Shown here: positions 1-5,879 of the stretch, one piece after another
Layout of the letters: the number at the start of each line of letters is the position of its first letter
Position numbering within the stretch: position 1 is the first letter of the stretch
Assembly: GCA_041591915.1 (NCBI GenBank)
Contig: JBFHRB010000198.1
Location: 1 to 6,340 of the forward strand
Source of the DNA: JBFHRB01 sp041591915
GTDB lineage: Bacteria > Actinomycetota > Nitriliruptoria > Nitriliruptorales > Nitriliruptoraceae
DNA length: 6,340 nucleotides
Direction of reading: 5' to 3'
Notes under the pieces: generated by a model
Database searches by the model: none
Told to the model about the DNA's origin: nothing
What the model saw: the letters and a program-made list of their open reading frames with translations, nothing else
Translations under genes and position numbers: made by a program

Positions 1-615
1 CTCGCCAGGGAGGGCCTGACGGGCTTCGAGTTCGCCTCGGCCGTTCCCGGCTCGGTCGGTGGCGCCGTCAGGATGAATGCCGGAGCGCACGGCAGCGAGA
101 TGGCCGACGTGCTCGTCTCGACGGACGTGGTGCGGCTGCGGACGGGCGCGCGCGAGACGTGGCCACGTGAGCAGCTGCGCATGCGCTACCGGCACACCGA
201 CCTGCCCGACGACGCGGTCGTCGTGTCGGCCGTGCTGTCGCTCGCCGAGGCCGACGCGGACACCATCAGCGAGGAGATCGCCCAGATCCGGCAGTGGCGC
301 CGCGATCACCAGCCGATCAACGAGCCCAACTGCGGATCGGTGTTCACCAACCCGGAGGGCGACAGCGCCGGCCGCCTGGTCGACGCGTGCGGCGCGAAGG
401 GCCTCACGGTCGGTGGCGCACAGGTCTCCGAGATGCACGCGAACTTCATCGTCACTCGTCCCGAGGCGACGGCGGCCGACGTCCGTGCCCTGATCCGTTC
501 GCTGCGTGAACGGGTGGCTGCGGAGCACGGTGTCTGGCTGCGTCCCGAGGTCGTGATGGTCGGCGACTTCGCGGATGAGGGACTCGGCGGCCCCCAGGAC
601 GCGGCACGTGGATGA
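1..615 (+). CDS. murB: UDP-N-acetylenolpyruvoylglucosamine reductase, 3' part (5' end outside window)
   Basis: MurB is the cytosolic FAD enzyme that uses NADPH to reduce UDP-GlcNAc-enolpyruvate to UDP-MurNAc, the second committed step of peptidoglycan precursor synthesis. The frame is open from base 1, and 204 residues are visible. It begins inside the FAD-binding domain with the family stretch GLTGFEFASAVPGSVGGAV followed by RMNAGAHGSEMADV. The C-terminal substrate domain contains NEPNCGSVFTNP, whose Ser (fragment residue 113) matches the proton-donating catalytic Ser of the family. It also has AGRLVDACGAKGLTVGGAQVS and the terminal LRPEVVMVG, whose Glu (residue 183) fits the second catalytic residue. 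The missing N-terminal part should hold the rest of the FAD-binding domain. An internal ATG at 73 is not the start, because conserved MurB sequence precedes it. The stop overlaps the preferred ftsQ start by 8 bases, suggesting co-translation. Family assignment is near certain. Confidence 0.96.
   Translation, partial: LAREGLTGFEFASAVPGSVGGAVRMNAGAHGSEMADVLVSTDVVRLRTGARETWPREQLRMRYRHTDLPDDAVVVSAVLSLAEADADTISEEIAQIRQWRRDHQPINEPNCGSVFTNPEGDSAGRLVDACGAKGLTVGGAQVSEMHANFIVTRPEATAADVRALIRSLRERVAAEHGVWLRPEVVMVGDFADEGLGGPQDAARG
596..599 (+). promoter_or_regulatory. Ribosome binding site deciding the ftsQ start
   Basis: AGGA lies inside the end of murB, 8 bases ahead of the GTG at 608. No comparable purine-rich motif precedes the alternative in-frame ATG at 575. 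This is the main reason for choosing GTG 608 as the ftsQ start. Confidence 0.5.
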
Positions 616-1384
616 CCGCATCGCCGAGCGGCGGCGCGAGGTCCGTGAGCAACGCCGTCGGAACCGGCTGCGCCGAACCCTCGCGCTGACGATCGTGCTG
701 CTCCTCGTGGTCGCCGGGCTCATCCTCGAGCGGAGTTCGCTGGTCGCGCTCGAGTCGGTCGAGGTCGTCGGCGTCTCGCGCCTCACGGAGGCCGAGGTGC
801 TCGTGGCGGCGGACCTGCCCATCGGCACGTCGACCCTCCGCCTCGACCTGTCCTCCGCCGCGGCACGTGTGGAGGCGTTGCCGCTCGTCGCCGACGTCGA
901 CGCGACGCGCATCGATCCGCTGACCGTCCGTATCGAGGTCGTGGAGCGGACCCCGATACTCGGGGCCACGACCGAGGCCACGCTGGGGGAGGGCCAGCTC
1001 GGCCGCATCAGCCTCCGCCTCGTCGACCGCACCGGCCTGGTGATCGCGGACGGTTGGGACCCCGACATCCCGGCCGTGCTGGTCCGCGCCCCGTCGCTGC
1101 CGCGTCCGGGCCAGTCGGTCCAGGCCAGCCCGGCACTCGCCGCCGCCCTCGAGGTCCACCTCGGGCTGCCGGGCCCGATCCGCAGCATCGTGGACCGCTA
1201 CGAGGCAGGCAGCGCCGACGATGTGGACGCCGTCCTCGATTCCGGTGTCCGCGTGCGCTTCGGCGACGCGACCCGACTCGACGAGAAGGCGCGTTCGCTC
1301 GGCGCCGTGCTGCAGGACCTGGGGGACACGCCGATCAGCGTGATCGACGTGCGGGCGCCTTCGACGCCGACCGTCGAGCGTTGA
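608..1384 (+). CDS. ftsQ: Cell division protein FtsQ (POTRA domain, DivIB/FtsQ family)
   Basis: FtsQ is a bitopic membrane protein of the divisome. Together with FtsB and FtsL it controls the septal FtsW-FtsI synthase. With the GTG start the protein has 258 residues. It has a very basic cytoplasmic segment of about 23 residues (RRR and RNRLRR clusters) and one transmembrane helix at about 24-40 (TLALTIVLLLVVAGLIL). An extracytoplasmic POTRA domain follows at about 46-117 (LESVEVVGVSRLTEAEV, later LPLVADVDATR and VRIEVVERTPI). The FtsQ beta domain comes next, with LVDRTGLVIADG, which resembles the family's (VD..G.v). The length is normal for the family. An in-frame ATG at 575 would add 11 residues (269 in all) but lacks a ribosome binding site and would overlap murB by 41 bases; the start is therefore somewhat uncertain. 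Its place between murB and ftsZ fits. Confidence 0.93.
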   Translation: MDDRIAERRREVREQRRRNRLRRTLALTIVLLLVVAGLILERSSLVALESVEVVGVSRLTEAEVLVAADLPIGTSTLRLDLSSAAARVEALPLVADVDATRIDPLTVRIEVVERTPILGATTEATLGEGQLGRISLRLVDRTGLVIADGWDPDIPAVLVRAPSLPRPGQSVQASPALAAALEVHLGLPGPIRSIVDRYEAGSADDVDAVLDSGVRVRFGDATRLDEKARSLGAVLQDLGDTPISVIDVRAPSTPTVER

Positions 1385-1489
1385 GGGCGAGCGGGCTGCG
1401 AGTGGTGAGCGCTGTGGCCCCGAGTCAGGGTTCGAGTGGTCGCGCCGCGCACAACCTGGCCCCACGAGGCCGTCTGCGGGGTCACGTGC

Positions 1490-1519
1490 TTGACCTCGTC
1501 GCGCGGCGCTGTCTACCGT
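1490..1519 (+). promoter_or_regulatory. Predicted sigma-70-type promoter for ftsZ and the downstream operon
   Basis: TTGACC (1490-1495) matches the -35 consensus TTGACA at five of six bases. It is followed after 18 bases by TACCGT (1514-1519), which fits the TAnnnT -10 pattern common in Actinomycetota. Transcription would start near 1526 and give a leader of about 140 bases before the ftsZ ATG. ftsZ commonly has its own promoters in the ftsQ-ftsZ gap in this phylum. The call rests on motif matching alone. Confidence 0.5.
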
Positions 1520-1527
1520 CCACGCGC

Positions 1528-1569
1528 ACTTGAGGTTTACATAAGTATAGACCTCTACTTGAGGTCAAG
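1528..1569 (+). promoter_or_regulatory. AT-rich repeat and palindrome element upstream of ftsZ (possible operator or leader structure)
   Basis: This 42-base stretch is conspicuously AT-rich within very GC-rich DNA. It holds a 9-base direct repeat, ACTTGAGGT, at 1528-1536 and 1557-1565. It also holds a perfect inverted repeat GACCTC-N5-GAGGTC at 1550-1566, and CTTGA-GG-TCAAG at 1558-1569. An additional GAGGT (1532-1536) pairs in inverse orientation with ACCTC (1551-1555), so the same half-site occurs three times. Downstream of the predicted promoter start it could be an operator or an RNA stem. A weak -10-like TATAGA (1546-1551) has no -35 partner at normal spacing. The half-site CTTGAGG resembles half of a MerR-family (SoxR-type) box, but the arrangement differs, and no regulator can be named. 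Confidence 0.45.
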
Positions 1570-1654
1570 GGTTCGGCGTCGGAGGCACCAATCCCGGCAT
1601 CGACGGCGCCACCCGTCCTTCCCCACGCCCACAAGCTGTGACCAACCACGCTCC

Positions 1655-1660
1655 AAAGGA
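1655..1660 (+). promoter_or_regulatory. Ribosome binding site of ftsZ
   Basis: AAAGGA lies 6 bases before the ATG at 1667. It fixes the start directly ahead of the MAASPQNYLAVIKVVG N-terminus, although the reading frame stays open far upstream (in-frame ATG at 1436) through non-conserved sequence. Confidence 0.7.
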
Positions 1661-1666
1661 CCCGCG

Positions 1667-2815
1667 ATGGCGGCTTCGCCCCAGAACTACCTCGCCGTGA
1701 TCAAGGTCGTCGGTATCGGCGGCGGCGGCGTGAACGCCGTGAACCGGATGATCGACTCGGGCCTGCGTGGCGTCGAGTTCATCGCCATCAACACGGACGC
1801 CCAGGCGCTGCTCATGTCCGACGCCGACGTGAAGCTCGACATCGGCCGCGAGTTGACGCGCGGGCTCGGTGCGGGCTCGGACCCGTCGGTGGGGCAGCAG
1901 GCCGCCGAGGACCACCGACAGGAGATCGAGGAGGTCCTCAAGGGTGCCGACATGGTGTTCGTGACCGCCGGCGAAGGTGGCGGCACCGGCACCGGTGGCG
2001 CCCCGGTGGTCGCACAGGTCGCGAAGGAGATCGGCGCGCTCACCATCGGCGTCGTCACGCGCCCGTTCCTGTTCGAGGGCCGCAAGCGTGCGGTGCAGGC
2101 CGAGGGCGGCATCGCCGACCTCAAGGACCAGGTCGACACGCTCATCAACATCCCCAACGACCGGCTCCTGCAGATCGCCGATGGCGACACCTCGGTCGTC
2201 CAGGCGTTCCGCCTCGCCGACGAGGTCCTGATGCAGGGCGTGCAGGGCATCACCGACCTCATCACGACGCCGGGGCTGATCAACCTCGACTTCGCGGACG
2301 TCCGGACCGTGATGAAGGACGCCGGCTCGGCCCTCATGGGCATCGGCAAGGCGCGCGGCGACAATCGTGCCCTCGAGGCCGCCAAGCTGGCCATCAGCAG
2401 CCCGCTGCTCGAGGCGTCGATCGACGGCGCTCGCGGCGTCCTGCTCATGATCGGCGCAGGCAGCGACCTCGGCCTGTTCGAGGTCAACGAGGCGGCGGAC
2501 GTCATCACGAAGGCGGCCCACCCCGAGGCCAACATCATCTTCGGCACCGTCATCGACGACAGCCTCGGCGACGAGGTCAAGGTCACCGTCATCGCGGCCG
2601 GGTTCGACAAGGTCTCGACGCTCGAGCAGGAGGGCGGCTTCGTCCGTGCCCGGCCCGAGCCCGTGCCGGCACCCGCCCCCGTGGCGTACGTCGACGACGA
2701 GGACGAGGAGGAGGAGGACGACGTCTTCCGGGCCGATCCCTCGGCTGAGCCCGCCTCGCCGACCGTGCTGGTGGACGCCGACGACGACCTGGACATCCCG
2801 TCCTTCCTGCGGTGA
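1667..2815 (+). CDS. ftsZ: Cell division GTPase FtsZ
   Basis: FtsZ is the tubulin-like GTPase that polymerises at mid-cell into the ring that recruits the divisome. The protein has 382 residues, a usual length for the phylum. The Rossmann-like start is KVVGIGGGGVNAVNRM. The tubulin/FtsZ signature GEGGGTGTGGAP is at 102-113. The T7 synergy loop NLDFADV at 206-212 supplies the catalytic Asp residues to the neighbouring subunit. The globular core ends near residue 314 (VTVIAAGFD). A linker of roughly 55 residues contains Pro-Ala repeats and ten consecutive acidic residues (343-352). The conserved C-terminal peptide DDDLDIPSFLR occupies 372-382. No ftsA is present; sepF four genes downstream is the expected membrane tether binding this peptide. 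The stop overlaps the next gene by 4 bases. The upstream gap carries a predicted promoter and a repeat element. Confidence 0.98.
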   Translation: MAASPQNYLAVIKVVGIGGGGVNAVNRMIDSGLRGVEFIAINTDAQALLMSDADVKLDIGRELTRGLGAGSDPSVGQQAAEDHRQEIEEVLKGADMVFVTAGEGGGTGTGGAPVVAQVAKEIGALTIGVVTRPFLFEGRKRAVQAEGGIADLKDQVDTLINIPNDRLLQIADGDTSVVQAFRLADEVLMQGVQGITDLITTPGLINLDFADVRTVMKDAGSALMGIGKARGDNRALEAAKLAISSPLLEASIDGARGVLLMIGAGSDLGLFEVNEAADVITKAAHPEANIIFGTVIDDSLGDEVKVTVIAAGFDKVSTLEQEGGFVRARPEPVPAPAPVAYVDDEDEEEEDDVFRADPSAEPASPTVLVDADDDLDIPSFLR

Positions 2816-3567
2816 CCCCGCGCGTCTTCCCGGTCGACCTCGGGCCGGACGTGGGCGCCTGGTTCACCGGGCGCTCGGAGGTGTCGGCCTCCGACGTGCC
2901 CTTCGACCACCCCGGCAACCTCTCGCACCGACGGCCCCACGTGCCTGCCCGGCTCGCCGCGACTCGCCGGGCGCTGGGGGAGGCGATCGGGCTGGAGCCG
3001 TCGGCGCTGCACCCCATGCAGCAGGTCCACGGCCGCGCCGTGGGCGTCGTCTCGTCCGCGACGCCACGTGGCGCGGAGGCCCGCGGGGTCGATGCGCTCG
3101 TCACGCGTGAGGCCGGCCGTGCGCTGGTGGTGCAGGTCGCCGACTGCGTCCCGGTCCTGCTCGCATCCTCGCGGGGCGTCGTCACCGCCGTGCATGCCGG
3201 TCGGCGCGGCGTCGAGCTCGGCGTCGTGGCCGCGGCCATGGAGGCGCTCGACGATGGTGATCGTGGTGGCGGTGAGGTGCGAGCGGCGGTTGGGCCGGCC
3301 ATCGGGGGCTGCTGCTACGAGGTGCCCGCCGACATGCAGGCGGCGGTGGTTGCCGAGCACCCCGCGGCGAAGGCGACCACGACCTGGGGCACCCCGGCGC
3401 TCGACCTGCCGTCGGCCGTGGCCGCGCAGCTGCGTGCACTCGGGGCGACGCTGGTGGAGGGCGTGGACGCCTGCACACGGTGCGACCCGCAGGGACGCTT
3501 CTTCAGCCACCGGGCCGACCCGCGGACCGGGCGGCAGGTCGGCATCGTGGTCAGGGACGGGGCGTGA
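2812..3567 (+). CDS. pgeF: Peptidoglycan editing factor PgeF (YfiH / multicopper polyphenol oxidase family)
   Basis: PgeF/YfiH proteins (CNF1/YfiH fold) are metal-binding cytosolic enzymes. In E. coli the protein removes wrongly incorporated Ser from UDP-MurNAc precursors; purine-nucleoside phosphorylase and polyphenol oxidase activities are reported for homologues. The 251-residue protein is full length. It shows the metal-site residues His73 (QQVHG), Cys112 (ADCVPVLL) and His128 (HAGRRG). Also present are GPAIGGCCYEV and the C-terminal CTRCDPQGRFFSHRAD then GRQVGIV. The usual HAGWRG reads HAGRRG here, with Arg131 replacing Trp. The GTG start overlaps the ftsZ stop (GTGA). No Shine-Dalgarno motif is visible, so translation is probably coupled to ftsZ. 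Its position right after ftsZ is typical in Actinomycetota. The family is certain; the substrate in this organism is inferred. Confidence 0.94.
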   Translation: MTPRVFPVDLGPDVGAWFTGRSEVSASDVPFDHPGNLSHRRPHVPARLAATRRALGEAIGLEPSALHPMQQVHGRAVGVVSSATPRGAEARGVDALVTREAGRALVVQVADCVPVLLASSRGVVTAVHAGRRGVELGVVAAAMEALDDGDRGGGEVRAAVGPAIGGCCYEVPADMQAAVVAEHPAAKATTTWGTPALDLPSAVAAQLRALGATLVEGVDACTRCDPQGRFFSHRADPRTGRQVGIVVRDGA

Positions 3568-4310
3568 TGGGCGCGCTCGGCACCGACGTGGCGGCGGGTG
3601 TGGCCGCCGTCAGGGCCAGGATCGCGACCGCGGCCCAGCAGGCCGGTCGCGCGGTCGGCGACGTCCGACTCGTGGCCGTCAGCAAGACCCACCCGCCCGC
3701 GGTCGTGGAGGCGGCGCTCGCCGCAGGGGTGACGGACTTCGGCGAGAACCGCGTCGCCGAGCTGGTCGACAAGGCCGCGGCCGTCGCGTCGGACGGGACG
3801 CTCCCTCGCTGGCACCACATCGGTCGCCTCCAGTCGCGCAAGGCGCGCGACGTGGTCGGCGTCGCCGCGCTGATCCACTCGGTGGACCGGGCCTCACTGG
3901 CCGACGAGTTGGACAAGCGTGCGGCCGCCGCCGGGGTCACCCAGCAGGTGCTCGTGCAGGTCAACGTCGGCGACGACCCGGCGAAGGCCGGGTGCGCCCT
4001 CGACGAGACACCGGCGCTGGTCGCGTACGCTTCGGCACGAGACAACCTCGACGTCGTCGGGCTGATGACCATGCCACCCCTCCCGCCGGTCGGGACCGAC
4101 CCGAACGCGGCCGCCCGCCCGCTCTTCGCGCGCCTGCGCGAGTTGCGTGACGGGCTGCACCCCGCGTTCCCAAAGGTGCGGGAGCTGTCCATGGGGATGA
4201 GTGCCGACCTCGAAGCCGCGGTGGCCGAGGGGGCGACGATGGTCCGGGTCGGGAGCGCGATCTTCGGCGCTCGCGGCGACGGACCCTGGCAGCCAGGAGA
4301 GCCACGATGA
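3567..4310 (+). CDS. yggS: YggS/PROSC family pyridoxal phosphate homeostasis protein
   Basis: This is a fold-type III, alanine-racemase-like single-domain protein that binds PLP without known catalysis and buffers the cellular PLP pool (PLPBP/PROSC). It has 247 residues with the chosen start. The PLP Schiff-base Lys is Lys40 in VAVSKTHP. Other family blocks are FGENRVAEL, WHHIGRLQSRKA, VLVQVNVGDDPAKAGC, VVGLMTMPP, LSMGMSADLEAAVAEG and the phosphate-binding end VRVGSAIFGAR. The ATG at 3567 shares one base with the pgeF stop (TGATG), with AGGGA 9 bases upstream. A GTG one codon earlier (3564) is also possible. A much earlier in-frame ATG at 3480 would run deep into pgeF and adds non-conserved residues. 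The stop overlaps sepF by 4 bases. The neighbourhood is standard for Actinomycetota, Firmicutes and Cyanobacteria. Confidence 0.95.
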   Translation: MGALGTDVAAGVAAVRARIATAAQQAGRAVGDVRLVAVSKTHPPAVVEAALAAGVTDFGENRVAELVDKAAAVASDGTLPRWHHIGRLQSRKARDVVGVAALIHSVDRASLADELDKRAAAAGVTQQVLVQVNVGDDPAKAGCALDETPALVAYASARDNLDVVGLMTMPPLPPVGTDPNAAARPLFARLRELRDGLHPAFPKVRELSMGMSADLEAAVAEGATMVRVGSAIFGARGDGPWQPGEPR

Positions 4311-4807
4311 GCAACATGTGGCGGAAGACGATGGTGTACCTGGGGCTCGTGGAGGAGCCCGAGGAGCACGACGAGCTGCCCGAGCAGTTCGTCCAGGAGC
4401 GGCGCCCGGTCGACCTCGCCGAGCAGGAGGAGCGTCGCCAGGAGGCCGAGCGGCTCGCCAACGTGCGCCCGCTGCGGCCGACCGAGCCGGGAGCGCCGCA
4501 CGTGCGCGCCGTGCCCAGCGGCGGCAACGTCCGCGTCGCCGTCGTCGCCATCGAGCAGTTCGACGACGTCGAGGAGATCGGCTCGCGCTACCGCAGCGGC
4601 CAGCCGGTCCTGCTCGACCTCGGGCGGGTGGACAAGGCGCTCGCGCGCCGTGTCCTCGACTTCGTGGCCGGACTGACGTACGCACTGCACGGCAAGATGA
4701 CGAAGTCCGGCGGACGGGCCTTCCTCGTCGTCCCCGACGGCGTCGAGATCACACCGGAGGAGCGCTCTCGCCTCGGCGAGCTCGGCTACCGGAGCGAGGG
4801 CGCCTGA
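4307..4807 (+). CDS. sepF: Cell division protein SepF (FtsZ membrane anchor)
   Basis: SepF binds the FtsZ C-terminal peptide and tethers the ring to the membrane through an N-terminal amphipathic helix. It takes the role of FtsA where that gene is lacking. The protein has 166 residues. The start MSNMWRKTMVYLGL fits the membrane-targeting helix. A charged linker (about 15-70) rich in Glu, Gln and Arg follows. The SepF core spans about 75-158: VRVAVVAIEQFDDVEEIG, then VLLDLGRVDKALARRVLDF and AGLTYALHGKMTKSG with FLVVPDGVEI. The ATG overlaps the yggS stop (ATGA), with AGGAG at 4295-4299, 7 bases upstream. The linker spacing and core are normal. Co-occurrence with the intact FtsZ C-terminal peptide supports a working FtsZ-SepF pair. 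Confidence 0.96.
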   Translation: MSNMWRKTMVYLGLVEEPEEHDELPEQFVQERRPVDLAEQEERRQEAERLANVRPLRPTEPGAPHVRAVPSGGNVRVAVVAIEQFDDVEEIGSRYRSGQPVLLDLGRVDKALARRVLDFVAGLTYALHGKMTKSGGRAFLVVPDGVEITPEERSRLGELGYRSEGA

Positions 4808-5077
4808 GTGAGCCTCATCGTCGGTCCGAACTCCCTGCTGTGCGTCCTGCTCTTCGGCTACTGGATCGTGCTCTTCGCCCACGTCATCTTCTCGTGGATC
4901 CCACGACCGCCGGAGCCCCTGCAGCCCATCGCGCGTCTCTCTCGCGCTCTGGTCGATCCCGTGGTCGCCCCGATCCGGCGCGTCCTGCCGCCGGTCCAGA
5001 CCGGCGGGGTGGCCCTCGACCTGTCGATCATCGTCCTGTTCTTCGCCCTGATCCTGGTCCGCGCGGCCGTCTGCTGA
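4808..5077 (+). CDS. yggT: YggT family small integral membrane protein
   Basis: YggT proteins (YlmG in Firmicutes and plastids) are small membrane proteins of incompletely defined role. They are linked by context to division genes, and plastid YlmG affects nucleoid partitioning. The protein has 89 residues. The first membrane segment is about 9-30 (SLLCVLLFGYWIVLFAHVIFSW). The family loop follows with RLSRALVDPVVAPIRRVLPP. A second segment is about 67-87 (GVALDLSIIVLFFALILVRA). This is the two-helix, single-YGGT form. The GTG start immediately follows the sepF stop (TGAGTG), with GAGGG 7 bases upstream. The adjacent downstream divIVA begins 10 bases after the stop. The family assignment is good; function is not shown by the sequence. 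Confidence 0.9.
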   Translation: MSLIVGPNSLLCVLLFGYWIVLFAHVIFSWIPRPPEPLQPIARLSRALVDPVVAPIRRVLPPVQTGGVALDLSIIVLFFALILVRAAVC

Positions 5078-5082
5078 GGAGG
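5077..5082 (+). promoter_or_regulatory. Perfect AGGAGG ribosome binding site of divIVA
   Basis: AGGAGG overlaps the last base of the yggT stop and sits 5 bases before the divIVA ATG. It is the strongest Shine-Dalgarno match in the window. This suggests divIVA is translated at a higher rate than its operon partners, which mostly rely on weak sites and overlaps. Confidence 0.75.
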
Positions 5083-5087
5083 TCCCC

Positions 5088-5744
5088 ATGAGTGGAGACG
5101 AACGCCAGAAGGCGCTGACGCCCGACGACATCGTCAACTTCCCGTTGAAGCAGGCGGTCCGCGGCTACTCGACCCAGCAGGTCGACGAGCTCCTGGACCG
5201 CATCGCCGACCAGATGGAGCGAATGACGACGGGGCTCGACGAGGCCCAGACGCGACTCAACCGCTGCGAGGAGCGGCTGGCTGCGGCGTCCGAGACCGAG
5301 GCGACCCTCAAGCGCACGCTCGTCACGGCCCAGCGTGCGGCCGAGCAGTCGATCGAGGATGCGAAGTCGCGTGCCGCCGAGATCCTGGACGAGGCGCGTC
5401 GTGAGGCCGCACGCATCAGCGAGCAGTCGCGCCTCGACGCGGAGGAGCTCCGTGTCGAGGCCCTCCAGGCCGCTCGCGCCGAGGAGGCCGAGATCCGCCG
5501 CCGCCGGCAGGGACTCGAGGGCCACATCGAGGCATTGCGGCTGTTCGAGCGCGACTACGAGATGCGCCTGCGCGCACACCTCGACAAGCAGCTCAGCCTG
5601 CTCGACGAGCTCCGTGACCGCCCGGCCGCCGCAGCGACGGACGAGGACTCGCTGGCCGACCTCGACGCCCTCGAGGCCGACGACCTCGACCTCAGCCCGC
5701 TGACCGTCCGTGTGCGCGAGGACCTCGGCTCGTCCGATGGATAG
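5088..5744 (+). CDS. divIVA: DivIVA / Wag31 family polar growth and division protein
   Basis: DivIVA is a coiled-coil protein that recognises strongly curved membrane at poles and septa. In Actinomycetota it organises polar cell-wall growth and chromosome anchoring. The protein has 218 residues. The membrane-binding N-domain is at about 10-45 (LTPDDIVNFPLK, then AVRGYSTQQVDELLDRIADQ). It leads into a long Ala/Glu/Arg-rich coiled coil at about 45-165. The late block LFERDYEMRLRAHLDKQLSLL is typical of the actinobacterial family. The protein ends in an acidic tail (EDSLADLDALEADDLDLS). Two deviations are visible: nine residues precede LTP instead of one or two, and Val24 stands where B. subtilis has the membrane-inserting Phe, with Arg25 kept. 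The insert before RGY seen in mycobacterial Wag31 is absent. It is the last gene of the compact unit starting at ftsZ. Confidence 0.94.
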   Translation: MSGDERQKALTPDDIVNFPLKQAVRGYSTQQVDELLDRIADQMERMTTGLDEAQTRLNRCEERLAAASETEATLKRTLVTAQRAAEQSIEDAKSRAAEILDEARREAARISEQSRLDAEELRVEALQAARAEEAEIRRRRQGLEGHIEALRLFERDYEMRLRAHLDKQLSLLDELRDRPAAAATDEDSLADLDALEADDLDLSPLTVRVREDLGSSDG

Positions 5745-5879
5745 TGGGGGCCGGGGTCGTATGCGTTAGCGTGCGCGCCCGGTTATCTTCCACACGCACG
5801 CCGTAGGGGACCGGCGACGACCGGCCGGAGCACTCCCGCCCTACTGCCGGCCACCGGTAAGACCGCCCAGGGGAAATCC
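5745..5879 (+). other. Non-coding gap with several stems: possible promoter and structured leader of the last gene
   Basis: This 135-base gap holds three inverted repeats in a row. GCGTGCG (5769-5775) pairs perfectly with CGCACGC (5795-5801). GTAGGG (5803-5808) pairs with CCCTAC (5839-5844). CCGG-CCA-CCGG lies at 5847-5857. None is followed by a T-run, so a classical intrinsic terminator is not supported. TAGCGT (5767-5772) fits a TAnnnT -10 hexamer but has no recognisable -35, and TATCTT (5784-5789) is another weak candidate. AGGGGA (5869-5874) is the ribosome binding site of the next gene. In GC-rich DNA short pairings arise easily, so a functional leader is only a possibility. Confidence 0.35.

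Noticed and set aside
1428..1440. GGTTCGAG, resembling a tRNA T-loop
   Set aside because: No matching acceptor, D or anticodon stems are present around it.
452..1465. A 337-codon minus-strand open frame opposite murB and ftsQ
   Set aside because: Shadow of ftsQ with His/Arg/Asp-rich composition and no recognisable start signal or domain.
1436..1666. An N-terminal extension of FtsZ by 77 residues
   Set aside because: The extension is basic, non-conserved, crosses the predicted promoter and repeat element, and a good ribosome site precedes the ATG at 1667.
1687..3510. A 607-codon minus-strand open frame opposite ftsZ and pgeF
   Set aside because: Same GC shadow effect; Ser/Arg/Pro-rich translation with no domain, opposite two certain genes.
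3551..5137. A 528-codon open frame on the minus strand across yggS, sepF and yggT
   Set aside because: Very high third-position GC on the plus strand removes stop codons from the opposite strand. The translation is low complexity, matches no family I know and covers four well-recognised plus-strand genes.
5745..5765. Intrinsic terminator right after divIVA
   Set aside because: The G-rich run lacks a paired C-rich arm at short distance and there is no T-tract.
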